Source: Cristatella mucedo | Taxonomy: Eukaryota; Bryozoa; Phylactolaemata; Cristatellidae | NCBI GenBank assembly: GCA_009760855.2 | Contig: WPIO01000017.1 | Coordinates: 2,171,501 to 2,231,500 of the forward strand | Direction: 5' to 3' | Length of the DNA: 60,000 nt | Shown: piece after piece, positions 44,381 to 54,410 of the stretch | Layout of the letters: every line of letters begins with the position of its first letter | Position numbering within the stretch: position 1 is the stretch's first letter | Position numbers and translations under genes: made by a program | Notes under the pieces: model-generated | Told to the model about the DNA's origin: nothing | What the model saw: only the letters and a program-made list of their open reading frames with translations | Database searches by the model: none

Positions 44381-44599
44381 AGTACTTGATAATATAAATA
44401 AAATAAAAATAAGATAAAATAGAGTACTTGATTATACATTTTGTTTTTTTAATGTCAGCGACCCTTCTCTTGCATATACCTTATTAATTAATGCAACGGA
44501 GTGTCTAATCCTAATTGAACCAAAGTTTTACACTTATTGACGACTGCAATGTAGCTTGTGCTACAGCCGTTTGAAATTTCGATAAATATTATAGATAAA
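44381..44599. other. AT-rich spacer
   Basis: Includes a duplicated AAAATAGAGTACTTGAT (about 44374-44390 and 44416-44432). Otherwise nothing. Confidence 0.5.
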
Positions 44600-44935
44600 T
44601 AATAACACTTTTATATAGGGCTCTCTGAAAACGTAAATATTTTTCTCGGCACGTTGCATATATGATGTAGAAAAAGCATGATCAAATAGTTAGTGATAAG
44701 ATGCACAGTTTCGGATTTCGGATTTCAGTTAAAGGTAACATGCACGGTGTCACATGTAAGTATGGTTAGTGCTAGCATGCAGTGTCAGCATGCATAAGCA
44801 CACACTGGGAAAACCACAATGACTCCTTCAAATGCTGTTAGAAGCAGGTGCGTTTTTGGATTTTTTTTCATAAATGTCATCTAGTCAGGGGATGTCGTGA
44901 CGTTGAGCCCGTAGTGAGTTCCGGGGTCTGCACAA
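44600..44935 (-). mobile_element. LINE-A-like 3' fragment, diverged
   Basis: The minus strand keeps the order of the LINE-A 3' UTR words (GCTGACACTGCATGCTAGC, then AACCATACTTACATGTG) and a rough hairpin, with many substitutions. This is an old copy. Confidence 0.6.
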
Positions 44936-45604
44936 GTTTTTCGCAAAGAAATATTGAAAATTCTTGTCATATCGAGAATTAACCTGCTGCGAGCTTGGTG
45001 CCGAAGGCAAACCACAGTGATATGACTCAGCCGGCGATGCGTCCGGGTGGCTAGATTGGATGCCGGTCAGGATGTCGCCTTGCCGATTTGGAGCTGGAGA
45101 TCTGGATCGGATCTGGTATAAAAAAAAATAGCGGCTCTATCCAAAGCCCTAGCGACTGCGGCTGCTTTACGATTTGAACTCGCTGAAAAGGTGAAAAGAA
45201 GCTTCCCGGCAAGCGTCTGGAAGCATTTCTTATCGCGCGCGCACACACTATGAGGATATACATATCCTCTATAGGATATATAGGATATATAGGATATCGC
45301 ACACACTATAGAGGAAAGAGGAGCTCCTCTTTTGTTCCATTATTCGACTTCGCTTGTGCGTGCTGCTGCTGAAACATTTCTTTTTTTGCAGTGCTTCCGA
45401 AAAACGCCGAACGGTGTTTCTTGAGTTCACAAAGGTAAACCACGACTACTGCACTTGGCAGTCCTAACACGTCGGCTGTTATTTGGCTAATGGCAGCGAC
45501 CTCGAGGAACTCAAGAAATTCATGCAATAGAGATGTAGGTTCATGGTGCCAGCCGAAAAACTGCAACATAGTGTTGAGATGCCATCACTGATTGCTGGAG
45601 ATTT
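44936..45604. other. no recognised feature
   Basis: Contains short GGATATATA repeats at about 45255-45297. No gene seen. Confidence 0.45.
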
Positions 45605-45712
45605 TAATAATAATAATAATGCGTTTGATGTAGCGCCATGAGAACTCAATATTTTTCTAGGAACTTTAAATTTGCAGCAAAGGATACACAATCAAATAGT
45701 TAGTGTAAGTAG
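45605..45712 (-). mobile_element. LINE-A-like 3' tail, diverged
   Basis: AAT run, then GATGTAGCGCCATGAGAACT and TTTTTCTAGGAACTTTAAAT. Terminal fragment. Confidence 0.6.
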
Positions 45713-46735
45713 TATTTCAAAATTCACGTTGACAACCCTAGCAACAGCCATGTCCTCTCATTTCTTGACTGCCTGGAGAACTTCGGTTTGGTCCAACATG
45801 TTAATCATACCATTCACGTCCATAGCCATATTCTGGATCTCGTTATCGTTATGGGTGCCTTCTCACTGACCTTTTTGTGTGCCCGCTGACCCTCTTGGAT
45901 CATTGTTCGGTCTCGTTTACTGTTCTTGCTCTGTCGTGCGTACAAGGTAGCGCCGAGTTTGTCCAGCGACGTAACTTAAAAAGCATGTACCAAGACAATT
46001 TTTGAAATCTGTATGTGAGGCAGGTCCTCTTGATCGGCACCCAGACATGACCGACAGCCTTGATACCTTCACTGATGCGGTGAAAATGACACTTATAAGT
46101 GTTCTTGACAAGCATGCTCCCGTACATTTTGTCCGCGTACAGAGTCGTGGAGAGTCCTTTCAATTTACAAAAAACTTATAAAGATGCACAGTGTTAAGTG
46201 CAGGTTTGAACGCTGTTTTAAGAAGTCTGGGTCTGATGAAGATCTAGGAAATTTCTAAGACTTTCTTTGAGTCTTCACCCGGAAGCCTATAAAATACAGG
46301 GCTTCATTTTTTCACTCGAAAACTGAAGTCTTGCCAGTCAGACCCAGAACAGACTTATAAGGCGGTTACAAATTTGCTTGCAAATTCTGAGAGGTCTGAC
46401 TCCACAGTTATTAACTGCTCGGCCGAAAAGTTTTCAACCTTCTTTACTAAGTAAACTGAACAAATTTGCGGCTCCATAAAGCTCCGCTCGACTAAAACAA
46501 TTGCAATGAATCGCAAACTGTGTCCTTCCTCAACAATGTTTCTGAGGTTTCTACATGCGATGTAGCTACCTTAATAAGGTCTACTTAAAGACCTCCTCTC
46601 CCGAAGACTCTATGCTATCATCTCTGTTGTCTTTACGGGCAGAAAAATTTGCCTCTACCATAACGGAGATTTGTAATGCCTCTCTAGAGAAAGAAGTTTT
46701 AGATAAGGAACAAATCTGTAACTATTAAATTTGAA
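45713..46735 (+). mobile_element. LINE endonuclease-to-RT linker fragment
   Basis: The plus strand codes in broken frames for DNPSNSHVLSFLDCLENFGL, then HSHILDLVI, the last strand region of an APE-type LINE endonuclease. A linker follows, and then KTSSPEDSMLSSLLSL and ITEICNASLEKEVL, the region just before the RT. It has several stops and is non-functional. Confidence 0.65.
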
Positions 46736-47205
46736 ATATTGAATTCGTCAAAGAGGGATACGGTGACCAGTGTAGCACAGGTGCAGACCATAATTGAAGA
46801 TCCGTATGGAGAAGTCGAGAAATCCGACACACAGCTTGGGAAGCCAGAGCTTATGATTTTACACGGGAGCAAAAGACTGGCTGCCTGTACTGTGCAGATG
46901 CTTGGTACCTTCCTTTGCCATTAGGTTCGAGAAACGAAGCGATCGTTTTCCTATACCGGTCATAGCCACTACAGAGCACACGACTGTTGTAACTTGCTAC
47001 GAGACAGCTACTGTGAAAACGGCTGAGATTATGAACTGCTGCTCCAACGCTGGACAAGCTGCTGCTTTACTATTCTGTGGCGATGCAGCCTGCATGGTGT
47101 CTGTTTTATGAGTACTGTGATCATTGCCAATCCTCGCTACATACAGTACCTCCCTACTGTATACAGGCAATGGTACCTTGATACCTTGTATGTAAGCATA
47201 AGCCA
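46736..47205. other. no recognised feature
   Basis: Nothing supportable. Confidence 0.45.
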
Positions 47206-47295
47206 TTTATATACAGAAGCGCCATAAGAGAACTTATTCTATACCCTAGTGCTTTAAATATGCCACAGGGCTCGAGCCAGCGCCTTACATGGCCG
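47206..47295 (-). mobile_element. S1 SINE fragment
   Basis: The minus strand has GGCGCTGGCTCGAGCCCTGT, then a LINE-like tail ending GTTCTCTTATGGCGCTTCTG. Confidence 0.55.
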
Positions 47296-47496
47296 CTGTG
47301 GAACCGTGTTTTGACAATGCTCAGTATGGTGGCAATGCTAGATGTCATGCGCCTACGCTTGATGATGACGGAGACGACAGGTTGATGATGTCATGTTTTC
47401 TGCGTTTCGACGACTTGTCTCTATGTTTTTGCCGACCCAGTGAAGCTCATTATTTTGTGTTCTAATTCGACTAGCTGATTCAACAGCCACTTTTGT

Positions 47497-47603
47497 ATAG
47501 CGACGGAAGAGCCATTACGGCTATCGAAACCGCTTGCAGTGGCAATTAAGGATTGCCCACTGCAGGATTCGAACCTATATTAACCTCTATTAACCTATAT
47601 TCG

Positions 47604-47667
<64 letters not shown>

Positions 47668-47760
47668 CCTATTCGAACCTATACATACCACGACCTTATT
47701 ACCGAGGTCATGAAAGCAACCGCCTTACGTAGTGTCTCATTGCGGCTCAGCCTAAGGTAC
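47497..47760 (-). mobile_element. S2 SINE split by an (AT)n expansion
   Basis: The 3' end (GATAGCCGTAATGGCTCTTC, minus strand) is at 47497-47530 and the head (A-box region GTAAGGCGGTTGCTTTCATG) at 47705-47735. Between them the B-box segment TTCGAACCTATA is repeated around a (TA)n run at 47606-47664, so the SINE is interrupted in its B box. Confidence 0.65.
47606..47664. repeat. (TA)n microsatellite
   Basis: About 59 bp of TA inside the S2 SINE. Confidence 0.95.
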
Positions 47761-47959
47761 AGCCGCCGCCTAACTGCTGCCGTCTGCCGGTACTAGGCTG
47801 CTGGCCCTACCCCCCCCGAACTTGGCTGGCAAATCAGCGTTCAGTGTTCCTGCGGCCAGGCACAAGCCGAGATACTAGCCGATCGGAGTGCAGCCTTCCT
47901 GAGTCGCATACGACAGGAGTTCCTGTTCGAGTTAACATCTGACTTGAGTTGAGAATTAC

Positions 47960-48520
47960 ACGTTGCTCAGTACGGTTGCGTACGAGCGTCTCGAAAACGA
48001 GATAGGCATTCCTCCGGAGTATTTTAACACTCTCACCCCGTCTGAGCTCCCGCCTCACAGGCTCTCCCCTCACGAGCTCTCGCTCAAACCTGGCATACCC
48101 ATTATGTTGTTACGCTATCTATACCCGGGAAAGGAGCTCTGCAACGGCACAAGGCTCGTAGGCCGCAATGTGCATCACGGTCGTGTTTCGGAAGCCTCCA
48201 TAATTGGCGGTCAATTCGATAGCATAGTTGTCCTTATCTCTCTCAAAGCTCTCGCACCTAAGGACGGTGACTTCCCATTCAAGTATCGAAGGCGACAGTT
48301 TCCCATGCGCATATCTTTCGCCGCGTCAATCAACAAATCACAAGGTCAGACGCTCGAACGCGCCGGGGTCTTTCTTGGGGAGGATGTTTTCGCTCACGAG
48401 CATCTGTGCGTGGCCGCTTCATGGGTCAGTCATCCTGATAATCCTTTCCTTCGCGCTCAAACGCTATCCACATTCTACGACGACAAAAACATAGCGTGCC
48501 AAAAGATAATAGACGTGTAA
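47960..48520 (+). pseudogene. PIF1-like helicase C-terminus (Helitron Rep-Hel relic)
   Basis: The open frame starts within the element at about 47963 and ends in TAA at 48518-48520 (185 codons). It reads IPPEYFNTLTPSELPPHRLS, LKPGIPIMLLRYL, LCNGTRLVGRNV, FPFKYRRRQFPMRISFAASI and NKSQGQTLERAGVFL. These are the last motifs of PIF1-type helicases, the form carried by animal Helitrons; cellular PIF1 lacks the LPPH segment. The final motif, usually VALSR, reads VAASWV, so the arginine finger position is lost. Only about the last seventh of a Helitron protein is present. Confidence 0.82.
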
Positions 48521-48556
48521 ATCTATGTACAGTATTTTATTTCTACTCTGACTCAG

Positions 48557-48582
48557 CGAAGCGAGCTCACAGGCTCGCTTCG
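48557..48582. repeat. perfect 10-bp hairpin downstream of the helicase relic
   Basis: CGAAGCGAGC and GCTCGCTTCG pair around a 6-nt loop, 37 bp after the stop. Helitrons carry a hairpin near their 3' end, but the expected CTRR terminus is not seen directly after it. Confidence 0.75.
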
Positions 48583-48630
48583 TACACACGCACACACGCG
48601 CGCGTATGCGAACTCACGCACGCACTCACG

Positions 48631-48639
<9 letters not shown>

Positions 48640-48667
<28 letters not shown>
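48640..48667. repeat. (CA)n run next to (CG)n
   Basis: Short dinucleotide repeat following GCGCGCGC. Confidence 0.9.
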
Positions 48668-48675
<8 letters not shown>

Positions 48676-48744
48676 GCACACATATGCAGCATGTAAACGT
48701 AATCGTGTGGGGACAACTGCCTAAATTTTAAAATCTTCGTGCAT

Positions 48745-49111
48745 TTAGCTCGTATGCTCCCACAGCCTGGAACTCCCTCCCGACCTGCATCAGAACATCC
48801 CCTGACCTGACCACATTTAAAAGAAACTTAAAAACATACCTATTTAGGACAGCATTTAGTGGGTCCTTGTGATTCGTCCTCGATGTGCTTATGCGTGCTG
48901 ACACTGTTCATGCTGCCACTAACCACATTTGCATGCTGACCCAGTGCATGTAACCCCTAACCATGTTATTCATTTTGTTTGTTTTTCAAGCATGATTTTA
49001 CTTACTATTCTATTGCGTATCACTTTGCAGCAAATGTAAAGCGCCTAGAAAGTGATTAAGTTCTCTGAGGGCGCTTTATCAAGTGCAATATTATTATTAT
49101 TATTATTATTA
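48745..49111 (+). mobile_element. LINE-A 3' fragment
   Basis: Plus strand. It codes for [20 protein letters not shown]-like codons, then the 3' UTR, hairpin (49037-49080) and (ATT)n tail to 49111. It is 5'-truncated. Confidence 0.85.
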
Positions 49112-50045
49112 TTCAGAAGACTGCTTCTACAGCTAGCCACCACGTCCGATCCCTATCTAAGATTAGGAGCTGTCTTCCACAGTGGCTTGCAAAAAAACTA
49201 ACTAGCTCTTTAGTTCTGTCTCGGCTTGATTATTGTAATTTCCTTTTGGCTGGGCTACCAAAGAAAGCAACTAGGCACTGTAGCTGATTATGAATATGGC
49301 TGCAAGGCTAGTCTTTAAGTCCCAGAGATTTGAGCACGTGTTTCCTTTGCTAAAGAGCTAGGATGGATGCCGTTTGAGCAACGGATAGAGAGCAAAGTTC
49401 TTACGCTGACCCACAAGGCCCGCCACGGCTTGGCTCCTTCGTACCTAGCGGAACTGCTGCACCAGTTTCAGCCTGTTCGCGCTCTCAGGTCCTGTATGGA
49501 CAATAAGTTAGCTGTTCAATTCCTCCGTTTACTTAAAGACCGGTGGTGACAGAAGCTTTAGCTCTGCAGGTCCTAGACTGTGGAACTCGCTTCCAAAATT
49601 CTTGCGCAACGACAACTACTCTCCTGCTGCCGACTATGGCACATCCTTTTTCAGCAGACCTGAGCTGCTACTTCCCTGCTACTCACTACCTCAACTGCTC
49701 TCCTGACTCTGCTATGCTTCCCACTTTCTCTTTGTTGCGTGAGACGAAGTCTGTTGGCTACCGGCTGCTGAGCTGGTTTGGTCTAGCGGTTAAGGTGCTC
49801 GCCCCGACCAAGGTCTGACTGAGGTCGTGGGCTCGAGCCCCGAGGCATATGTGAAGCGCCTGAATAGAGAGTAAGTTATCTTGGGGCGCTATATAAATGA
49901 ATTATTTTTTTCATTTTTTACCGAATGCGTACCGAAAGCCGCTTAGGCTGTGAGTGCGCAAAACAAAACTCTCCTGCGTAACACCCACATGGTCTGTATG
50001 ACTTTGTGGAATTGCAGACGGAGATACATTCATTGCATTACATTA
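49112..50045 (+). mobile_element. LINE-B copy, interrupted by a SINE
   Basis: It starts directly in the ATT tail of the preceding LINE-A, inside the codons for QKTASTASHHVRSL. It continues through SRLDYCNFLLAGLPKKATRH and LTHKARHGLAPSYLAELLHQ to the 3' UTR. SINE S1 lies inside it at 49770-49917, after which the 3' UTR resumes to about 50045, ending in ATTGCATTACATTAC. Frames are broken. Confidence 0.85.
49770..49917 (+). mobile_element. S1 SINE, full length, nested in LINE-B
   Basis: Head AGCTGGTTTGGTCTAGCGGT, B box GGTCGTGGGCTCGAGCCCC, body GGCATATGTGAAGCGCCTGA, tail GGGCGCTATATAAATGAATT and a T-rich end. The host words GGCTACCG and TACCGAATGCG flank it. The uninterrupted LINE-B reads GGCTACCGAATGCG, so TACCG (about 5 bp) is the target-site duplication. 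Confidence 0.9.
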
Positions 50046-50574
50046 CATCGCGAAATAGAAGCCATCAGGGCGATGAAATTTGTCAACGATATTAAGACTT
50101 GTTGAATCCTTAGAGCCAATGATCCGTTACGACCGAACACCGAAAATGATAAAAGCCTAGTGCCGCTTAGTGAATTCTGAGAGTCTTCCGTCCCCAATAC
50201 CGCAGAGCAGTGGACATTTAATTGCTTACCTTCAACCACTGCTTCCGTTGCATGAAGCCCTGCCGTATTTGGCTGGTTTTGGGGGCTCAAACTATCCAAC
50301 AAGACCGTACGTGCTTGCTATCGTGTCGTGCTCATTAATACAGTGCTTCTGCATGTCCAGTCCTGGTGTCGCCAGGGTTCGTGAGTTAATTATCGCCCCT
50401 AGAACATGCTACGGTGTCTGGTGGGCTAACGGCATCAAGCTATCGTCTGTAGCGTTGTTCTTAACTGCAACTCAAGTTTTCACACTCTACCTTTCTAACC
50501 GCCGCTAATTTCTCTAACCTGGTAAGGATAAAAGATAATGGTAACCTCGGTGACCGCACTAAACTTGTCCCCTC
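50046..50574. other. no recognised feature
   Basis: A 112-codon plus-strand open frame (50170-50508) has no recognisable domain. Confidence 0.45.
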
Positions 50575-50664
50575 GTCTTTGCCCAGAGGTTCAGCGCTCG
50601 CTCCTTACTATTCAGGTCGTGGGTTCGAGCCGTAGGCGATCCTTTATTTCCCACTGCAAACGGT
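50575..50664 (+). mobile_element. S2 SINE fragment
   Basis: Plus strand. GCCCAGAGGTTCAGCGCTCG as an A-box region, CAGGTCGTGGGTTCGAGCCG as a B box, then CGATCCTTTATTTCCCACTG. The 3' end is missing or displaced. Confidence 0.6.
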
Positions 50665-50765
50665 AGAGATTGCATTTCACTTTGCAGCAAATGTAAAGCG
50701 CCTAGAGAGAGATTAAGTTCTCTAAGGGCGCTTTATCAAGTGAATTATTATTATTATTATTATTA
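50665..50765 (+). mobile_element. LINE-A 3' tail
   Basis: GCAGCAAATGTAAAGCGCCT, then the hairpin partner and an (ATT)n tail. Terminal fragment. Confidence 0.8.
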
Positions 50766-50805
50766 TAGAGATAGCCATTAAGGCTCTTCTGACGCTATAC
50801 AAATT
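50766..50805 (+). mobile_element. S2 SINE 3' end
   Basis: AGATAGCCATTAAGGCTCTT followed by CTGACGCTATACAA, the S2 3' end. It follows the LINE-A ATT tail directly. The S2 head at 50575 lies just upstream, so LINE-A may have inserted into S2. Confidence 0.55.
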
Positions 50806-50904
50806 ATTCTGTTGAATTAGCTAATTTATGACATCTTAATTTGTGGCTCTAGATTACGTGCTCTTTGTGCGTTAATCCTTAATTTCTAGCAACCTGATAC
50901 TTGA

Positions 50905-51260
50905 AGATAGCCACTGGCAACGTTGCTGTCACTGAGACCTGGCTGAAGTCGACGAACTGTTCGGCTATCATCGATACTATCTCTGAAGTTTTCTTCTTTT
51001 TTCGTACTCCACGATTGTTCGAGCTTGTTGGAGGAGTCGCTGTTTCGTTCAGTACCTCTTTCAATTACAAGCCTTTCTTAGCTCTCACTAAACGATCTTT
51101 TAAATATCTAATTCTCTGCTCTCCTCTCTGTCTTGAATTGTTCTCTGTTCTTTGTACTGGGAAATAGCACTATTCTCATTCGGGGTGGTTTCAATATTCA
51201 ATTCGATTGCCCATCTGATCTAATGGGTTGCATTTCTAGTGAATCTTAACAGTTGAACTT
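50905..51260 (+). mobile_element. LINE endonuclease fragment
   Basis: The plus strand codes for VAVTETWLKSTNCSAIID, then GGVAVSFSTSFNYKP, the early strands of an APE-type LINE endonuclease (TETWL carries a catalytic Glu). Stops follow. Confidence 0.65.
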
Positions 51261-51369
51261 TTTTGTCTTTATTTAAGTGTGCTGAAGTTATGCAAGTTGT
51301 TCGTAAACGCTGAAGCATGCGGATGTTTGGTTTACACATCCTGCCGGTTCATGCCTTTTTATATCTGGC

Positions 51370-51800
51370 CCACACACATTAACCCAGCAGTAAGTATCTC
51401 GATGTGGCGGTGGACTGCGACGCGCCAGTGAGCTGCCAACTACGCAGGCCAGCGAGGCGATTAAGGCCAGAGGTCAGAGGTCAGAGCCCGAGAAGCGTCG
51501 CAGGCCAATGGCGCCCAGGCACAATTTGCCTCACTGGCCTGCGAAGCTTGTAAGGCCTGTACCTACCGCATTGCTGGCCTGCACCGCTTGGCAGCTCACT
51601 CCGCTGCGTCGAAGCCCACCGCCCGAGTCGCAGGCCAGCTTCGCCTCGTCGAAGCCCACGGCCCGCGTCGCATATCGCCGCCGCCGCCGCCGAGTCGCAG
51701 CCGCACCTCCGCTTCGCACACCAGCCGTGCCCGAGCCGCCATCGGCCATTAGAGCTTCGCCTTTCCGTGTTGACATGGCTACTCAGTACTCTAATTCATG
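51370..51800. other. GC- and CpG-rich stretch with short repeats
   Basis: GTCGAAGCCCAC and GCGTCGCAGGCCA-type words recur irregularly, with a (GCC)n run near 51673-51690. It could be a 5' UTR or promoter of a LINE, or a decayed minisatellite. No gene recognised. Confidence 0.4.
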
Positions 51801-52039
51801 CTTGTCATCGTTAAGCTATCGCCGTTCAAAAGAACTCTTGAATGCCGCTGCCACTGCCAGGGTTCGCGAATTGGTTATCTCCGAAAGGAAGGCTACGTGA
51901 AATGAGAGAGAGGGCAAGAGACGAATGCCTTACGTTACGTCTTACGTTACGTCTTACTTTTTTTTTCAGTCCTCCCAGCCTTTCGATCTCGCTCGAGCGA
52001 TGCTGTGTGAATTGCTTAGTAGTAATTAAGCATTCGAGA

Positions 52040-52400
52040 TTCTCGGGCCACTCTTAAGATGTGTTTATTGAATATACGTTTCCTATTCAATAAACCGCTA
52101 ATTACTCATAACAGGAATCTCGACGACGCCTTCGATTTGTACGGCTTGACCGAGGCGCGGCTAAAACTTGGAAGCTGCATGACCACGACGAACGCAGCCC
52201 CAACTTTTCTTTCTTTCTTACCACGTGGTCTAATGAAAACACTGGTGGAGTAGCATTTGTCTCACTCTCATCATTGAATGGCAAGCCATGCGCAGTGCCC
52301 TCGAAGCAGCCATTATAATTTCTTGCATTGAGTTACTCTGAGTTGCCAATTGTGGCAATCGTCTATCGTCCAGCTGGATTATCGCTTATTGAGTTCTGCA
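52040..52400 (+). mobile_element. LINE endonuclease fragment fused to RT C-terminus
   Basis: The plus strand codes for MCLLNIRFLFNKPLITHNRN, then DLYGLTEARL and VAIVYRPAGLSLIEF, the N-terminal half of an APE-type endonuclease. At about 52395 it runs without a gap into the LINE-A C-terminal domain. Confidence 0.65.
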
Positions 52401-52562
52401 ACTCACTGCTCTTCCGGCCTGTGCAATACAGAACTGGCACTTGGCGCAGAACTCTCCTGCCAGTCTTATCTGTCGTGAGCCTTGCAGTTGCCGCATCACA
52501 ACACTTTTCACCGCCTGCACTGGCTCCAATTAATCAGCTTATCGACTTCATGGTTCTTTAAG
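52395..52562 (+). mobile_element. LINE-A C-terminal domain piece
   Basis: FCNSLLFRPVQ, then VVSLAVAASQHFSPP, in the order of [15 protein letters not shown] and the [14 protein letters not shown] region, with frameshifts. Confidence 0.6.
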
Positions 52563-52635
52563 GCTCAACTCCCGCCTTAACAGCACCCCAAGTGAGCCCA
52601 ATACCTAGCGACTCTTTCGGCGGCGATGTAGCCGA

Positions 52636-52810
52636 TCGCTTACCCCTGGGTCTTAGCCCAGGGTTAGGATGCTTGCTCTTCACGATCCAGGTCGTGAGTT
52701 CGAGTCCTGCAGTGGGCGATCCTTCATTGCCCACTGCAAGCGGCGTGATAGCCTGTAAGGATCCCGTGTCGCTACATAAATGAGGCTGTCAAATCAGATA
52801 CATTTTATTT
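52636..52810 (+). mobile_element. S2 SINE
   Basis: Plus strand. CCAGGGTTAGGATGCTTGCT as an A-box region, CAGGTCGTGAGTTCGAGTCC as a B box, GTGGGCGATCCTTCATTGCC as body, and GTCGCTACATAAATGAGGC at the end. The head also holds a CCCTGGG/CCCAGGG hairpin. Confidence 0.75.
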
Positions 52811-52839
52811 ATTATTTAATGTATGACTTGGTTTATTTC

Positions 52840-53300
52840 CGATTCCATTCCAGATTTTTTTTTCTTTGTATTGGGTGATTTCAACATTGATTTTGACAAC
52901 TCAACTGACTCCTATGTCCCTGGAGCTGATTCATTTTATCTCACGACTCGTGGGCATGGGCCATCTCAATCAAAAGTCACCCTCGCAATCAATCAGATAT
53001 TGTTCCGCAATTTTACACTGTCAACTTCTGTTATAACCAATTATCTACATCTCAAAGCATGCCAATTTTCATCTCTCTGCATTGCATACCCTCTTCGATG
53101 TCAAATGCTGTGTGCGAATCGCGTAATCCTACGAACCTCGATGTTAAAGCTACTCACAAAAATATCGTCCTTGCCACTTCCGCCTCCATCTAATTTAACC
53201 TCAATGTAGGTGGGATGCTGCAGCACGACGCTTGCCACGTAATCGCCAAGTACAATCTAAGCTTTACTTTGTATGCAGATGACACGTAGCCTGTACTTTT
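52840..53300 (+). mobile_element. LINE endonuclease C-terminus and RT scrap
   Basis: The plus strand codes for FFFVLGDFNIDFDNSTDSYV with the GDFN motif of APE-type endonucleases, then TLSTSVITNYLHLKACQ. After a gap comes VIAKYNLSFTLYADDT with a stop, a scrap of the RT YADD region. Most of the RT is deleted. Confidence 0.7.
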
Positions 53301-53619
53301 CAGCTTGATAGCCAAGTCTAACTAGTTTCACCTGCGTAAAATTGCAAGTATTATGGCCTGCTGACCGTTGATAAATAACGACCCATCGCAAGCCTGCATG
53401 TCAATATTTTGTATTTCAATAGTCAATTCAATGTTTAATTTCAACTATGAGTGCATTTTGTGGCTAGATATGCAAACTAGTAAATTATCTCTCCTGATGT
53501 TTTTGCTTGACTCTCACAGTACTGTAGTATCATAGTAAAGTAGTACTATAATTATCTTAAAGGGCACAGGACCAACGTAACGTCGGTAACTTGCGTTTAG
53601 GGACCCACTCACATTCAAA

Positions 53620-54130
53620 ATTGTGCATGTTAATAAGGACTTTGTATAGCACCATAAGAAAGCTAAGTATGTTTCTGGGCACCCACATATCCTGGGTGGT
53701 AGCACGTAAATTTTGGTTGGCGATAACATGTACAGTGTCAGGAAACACAAGCTCAGAGAGGACAACTTACACGGACCTAGCAAACTGTGAGGAAAAGGTG
53801 GGTTTTAGCTCACATTGAATCAATGATGTGCTTGATGGGGAGTAAGTGCAGGTCAATAGAAAGTGATGTCATTTGGCATTGGCCACTTTCCCGACGGATA
53901 AAGCTTGCACCCGTGTTTTGCACTAACTTCAAGCGTCTTATCTCGCAGGCCTTCGAGCAGTGAGCTAGAGAAGCCCAAATAAGATATCACGTATGCTTGG
54001 ATGTGAGATCCTTGTCTAGGCAGGTTCAAATTAAATTTTGAAATAATACGTAACTTTGAGTGAGTCAGGCTCGACTGTAGAGTTGAAGTGATCATCTATA
54101 ATATTGCACTTGATAATGATAAAAAGAAAA
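53620..54130 (-). mobile_element. LINE-A-like 3' half, diverged
   Basis: The minus strand codes in pieces for LGPCKLSSLSLCFLTLYML and LEGLRDKTLEVSAKHGCKLY, with the 3' UTR words of the family. The order matches LINE-A but identity is low. Confidence 0.6.
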
Positions 54131-54169
54131 GAGTGAAAGGCCGCGTTGAAGCAGGACACCCAAATTAAG

Positions 54170-54410
54170 TATTAACTATTAAGTATTTATTAATATTTAT
54201 TTATTATATATATATAATATAAATATTAATATTTATATTATATTTATAATAATATTATATAAATTTATATATTATTATATAAATATTTAATAATATTATT
54301 ATTAATATTATATATATATATAATATTAATATAATATTTTATTATTTATATATAATTTATTTATATATACAAATTAAGTATTAACTATTAACTATTAAGT
54401 ATTTATAATT
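54170..54410. repeat. AT-only palindromic block
   Basis: About 200 bp of TAATATTATA-type sequence flanked by near-copies of AAATTAAGTATTAACTATTA (about 54162 and 54370). It splits the LINE on either side. Confidence 0.85.

Noticed and set aside
47960-48520. A host PIF1 helicase gene
   Set aside because: The wording around LPPHRLS and the YRRRQFP segment is of the Helitron-borne type, only the C-terminus exists, and the final motif is damaged.
52680-52750. A tRNA gene
   Set aside because: Good B box, but no cloverleaf. It belongs to SINE S2 with a typical body and 3' end.
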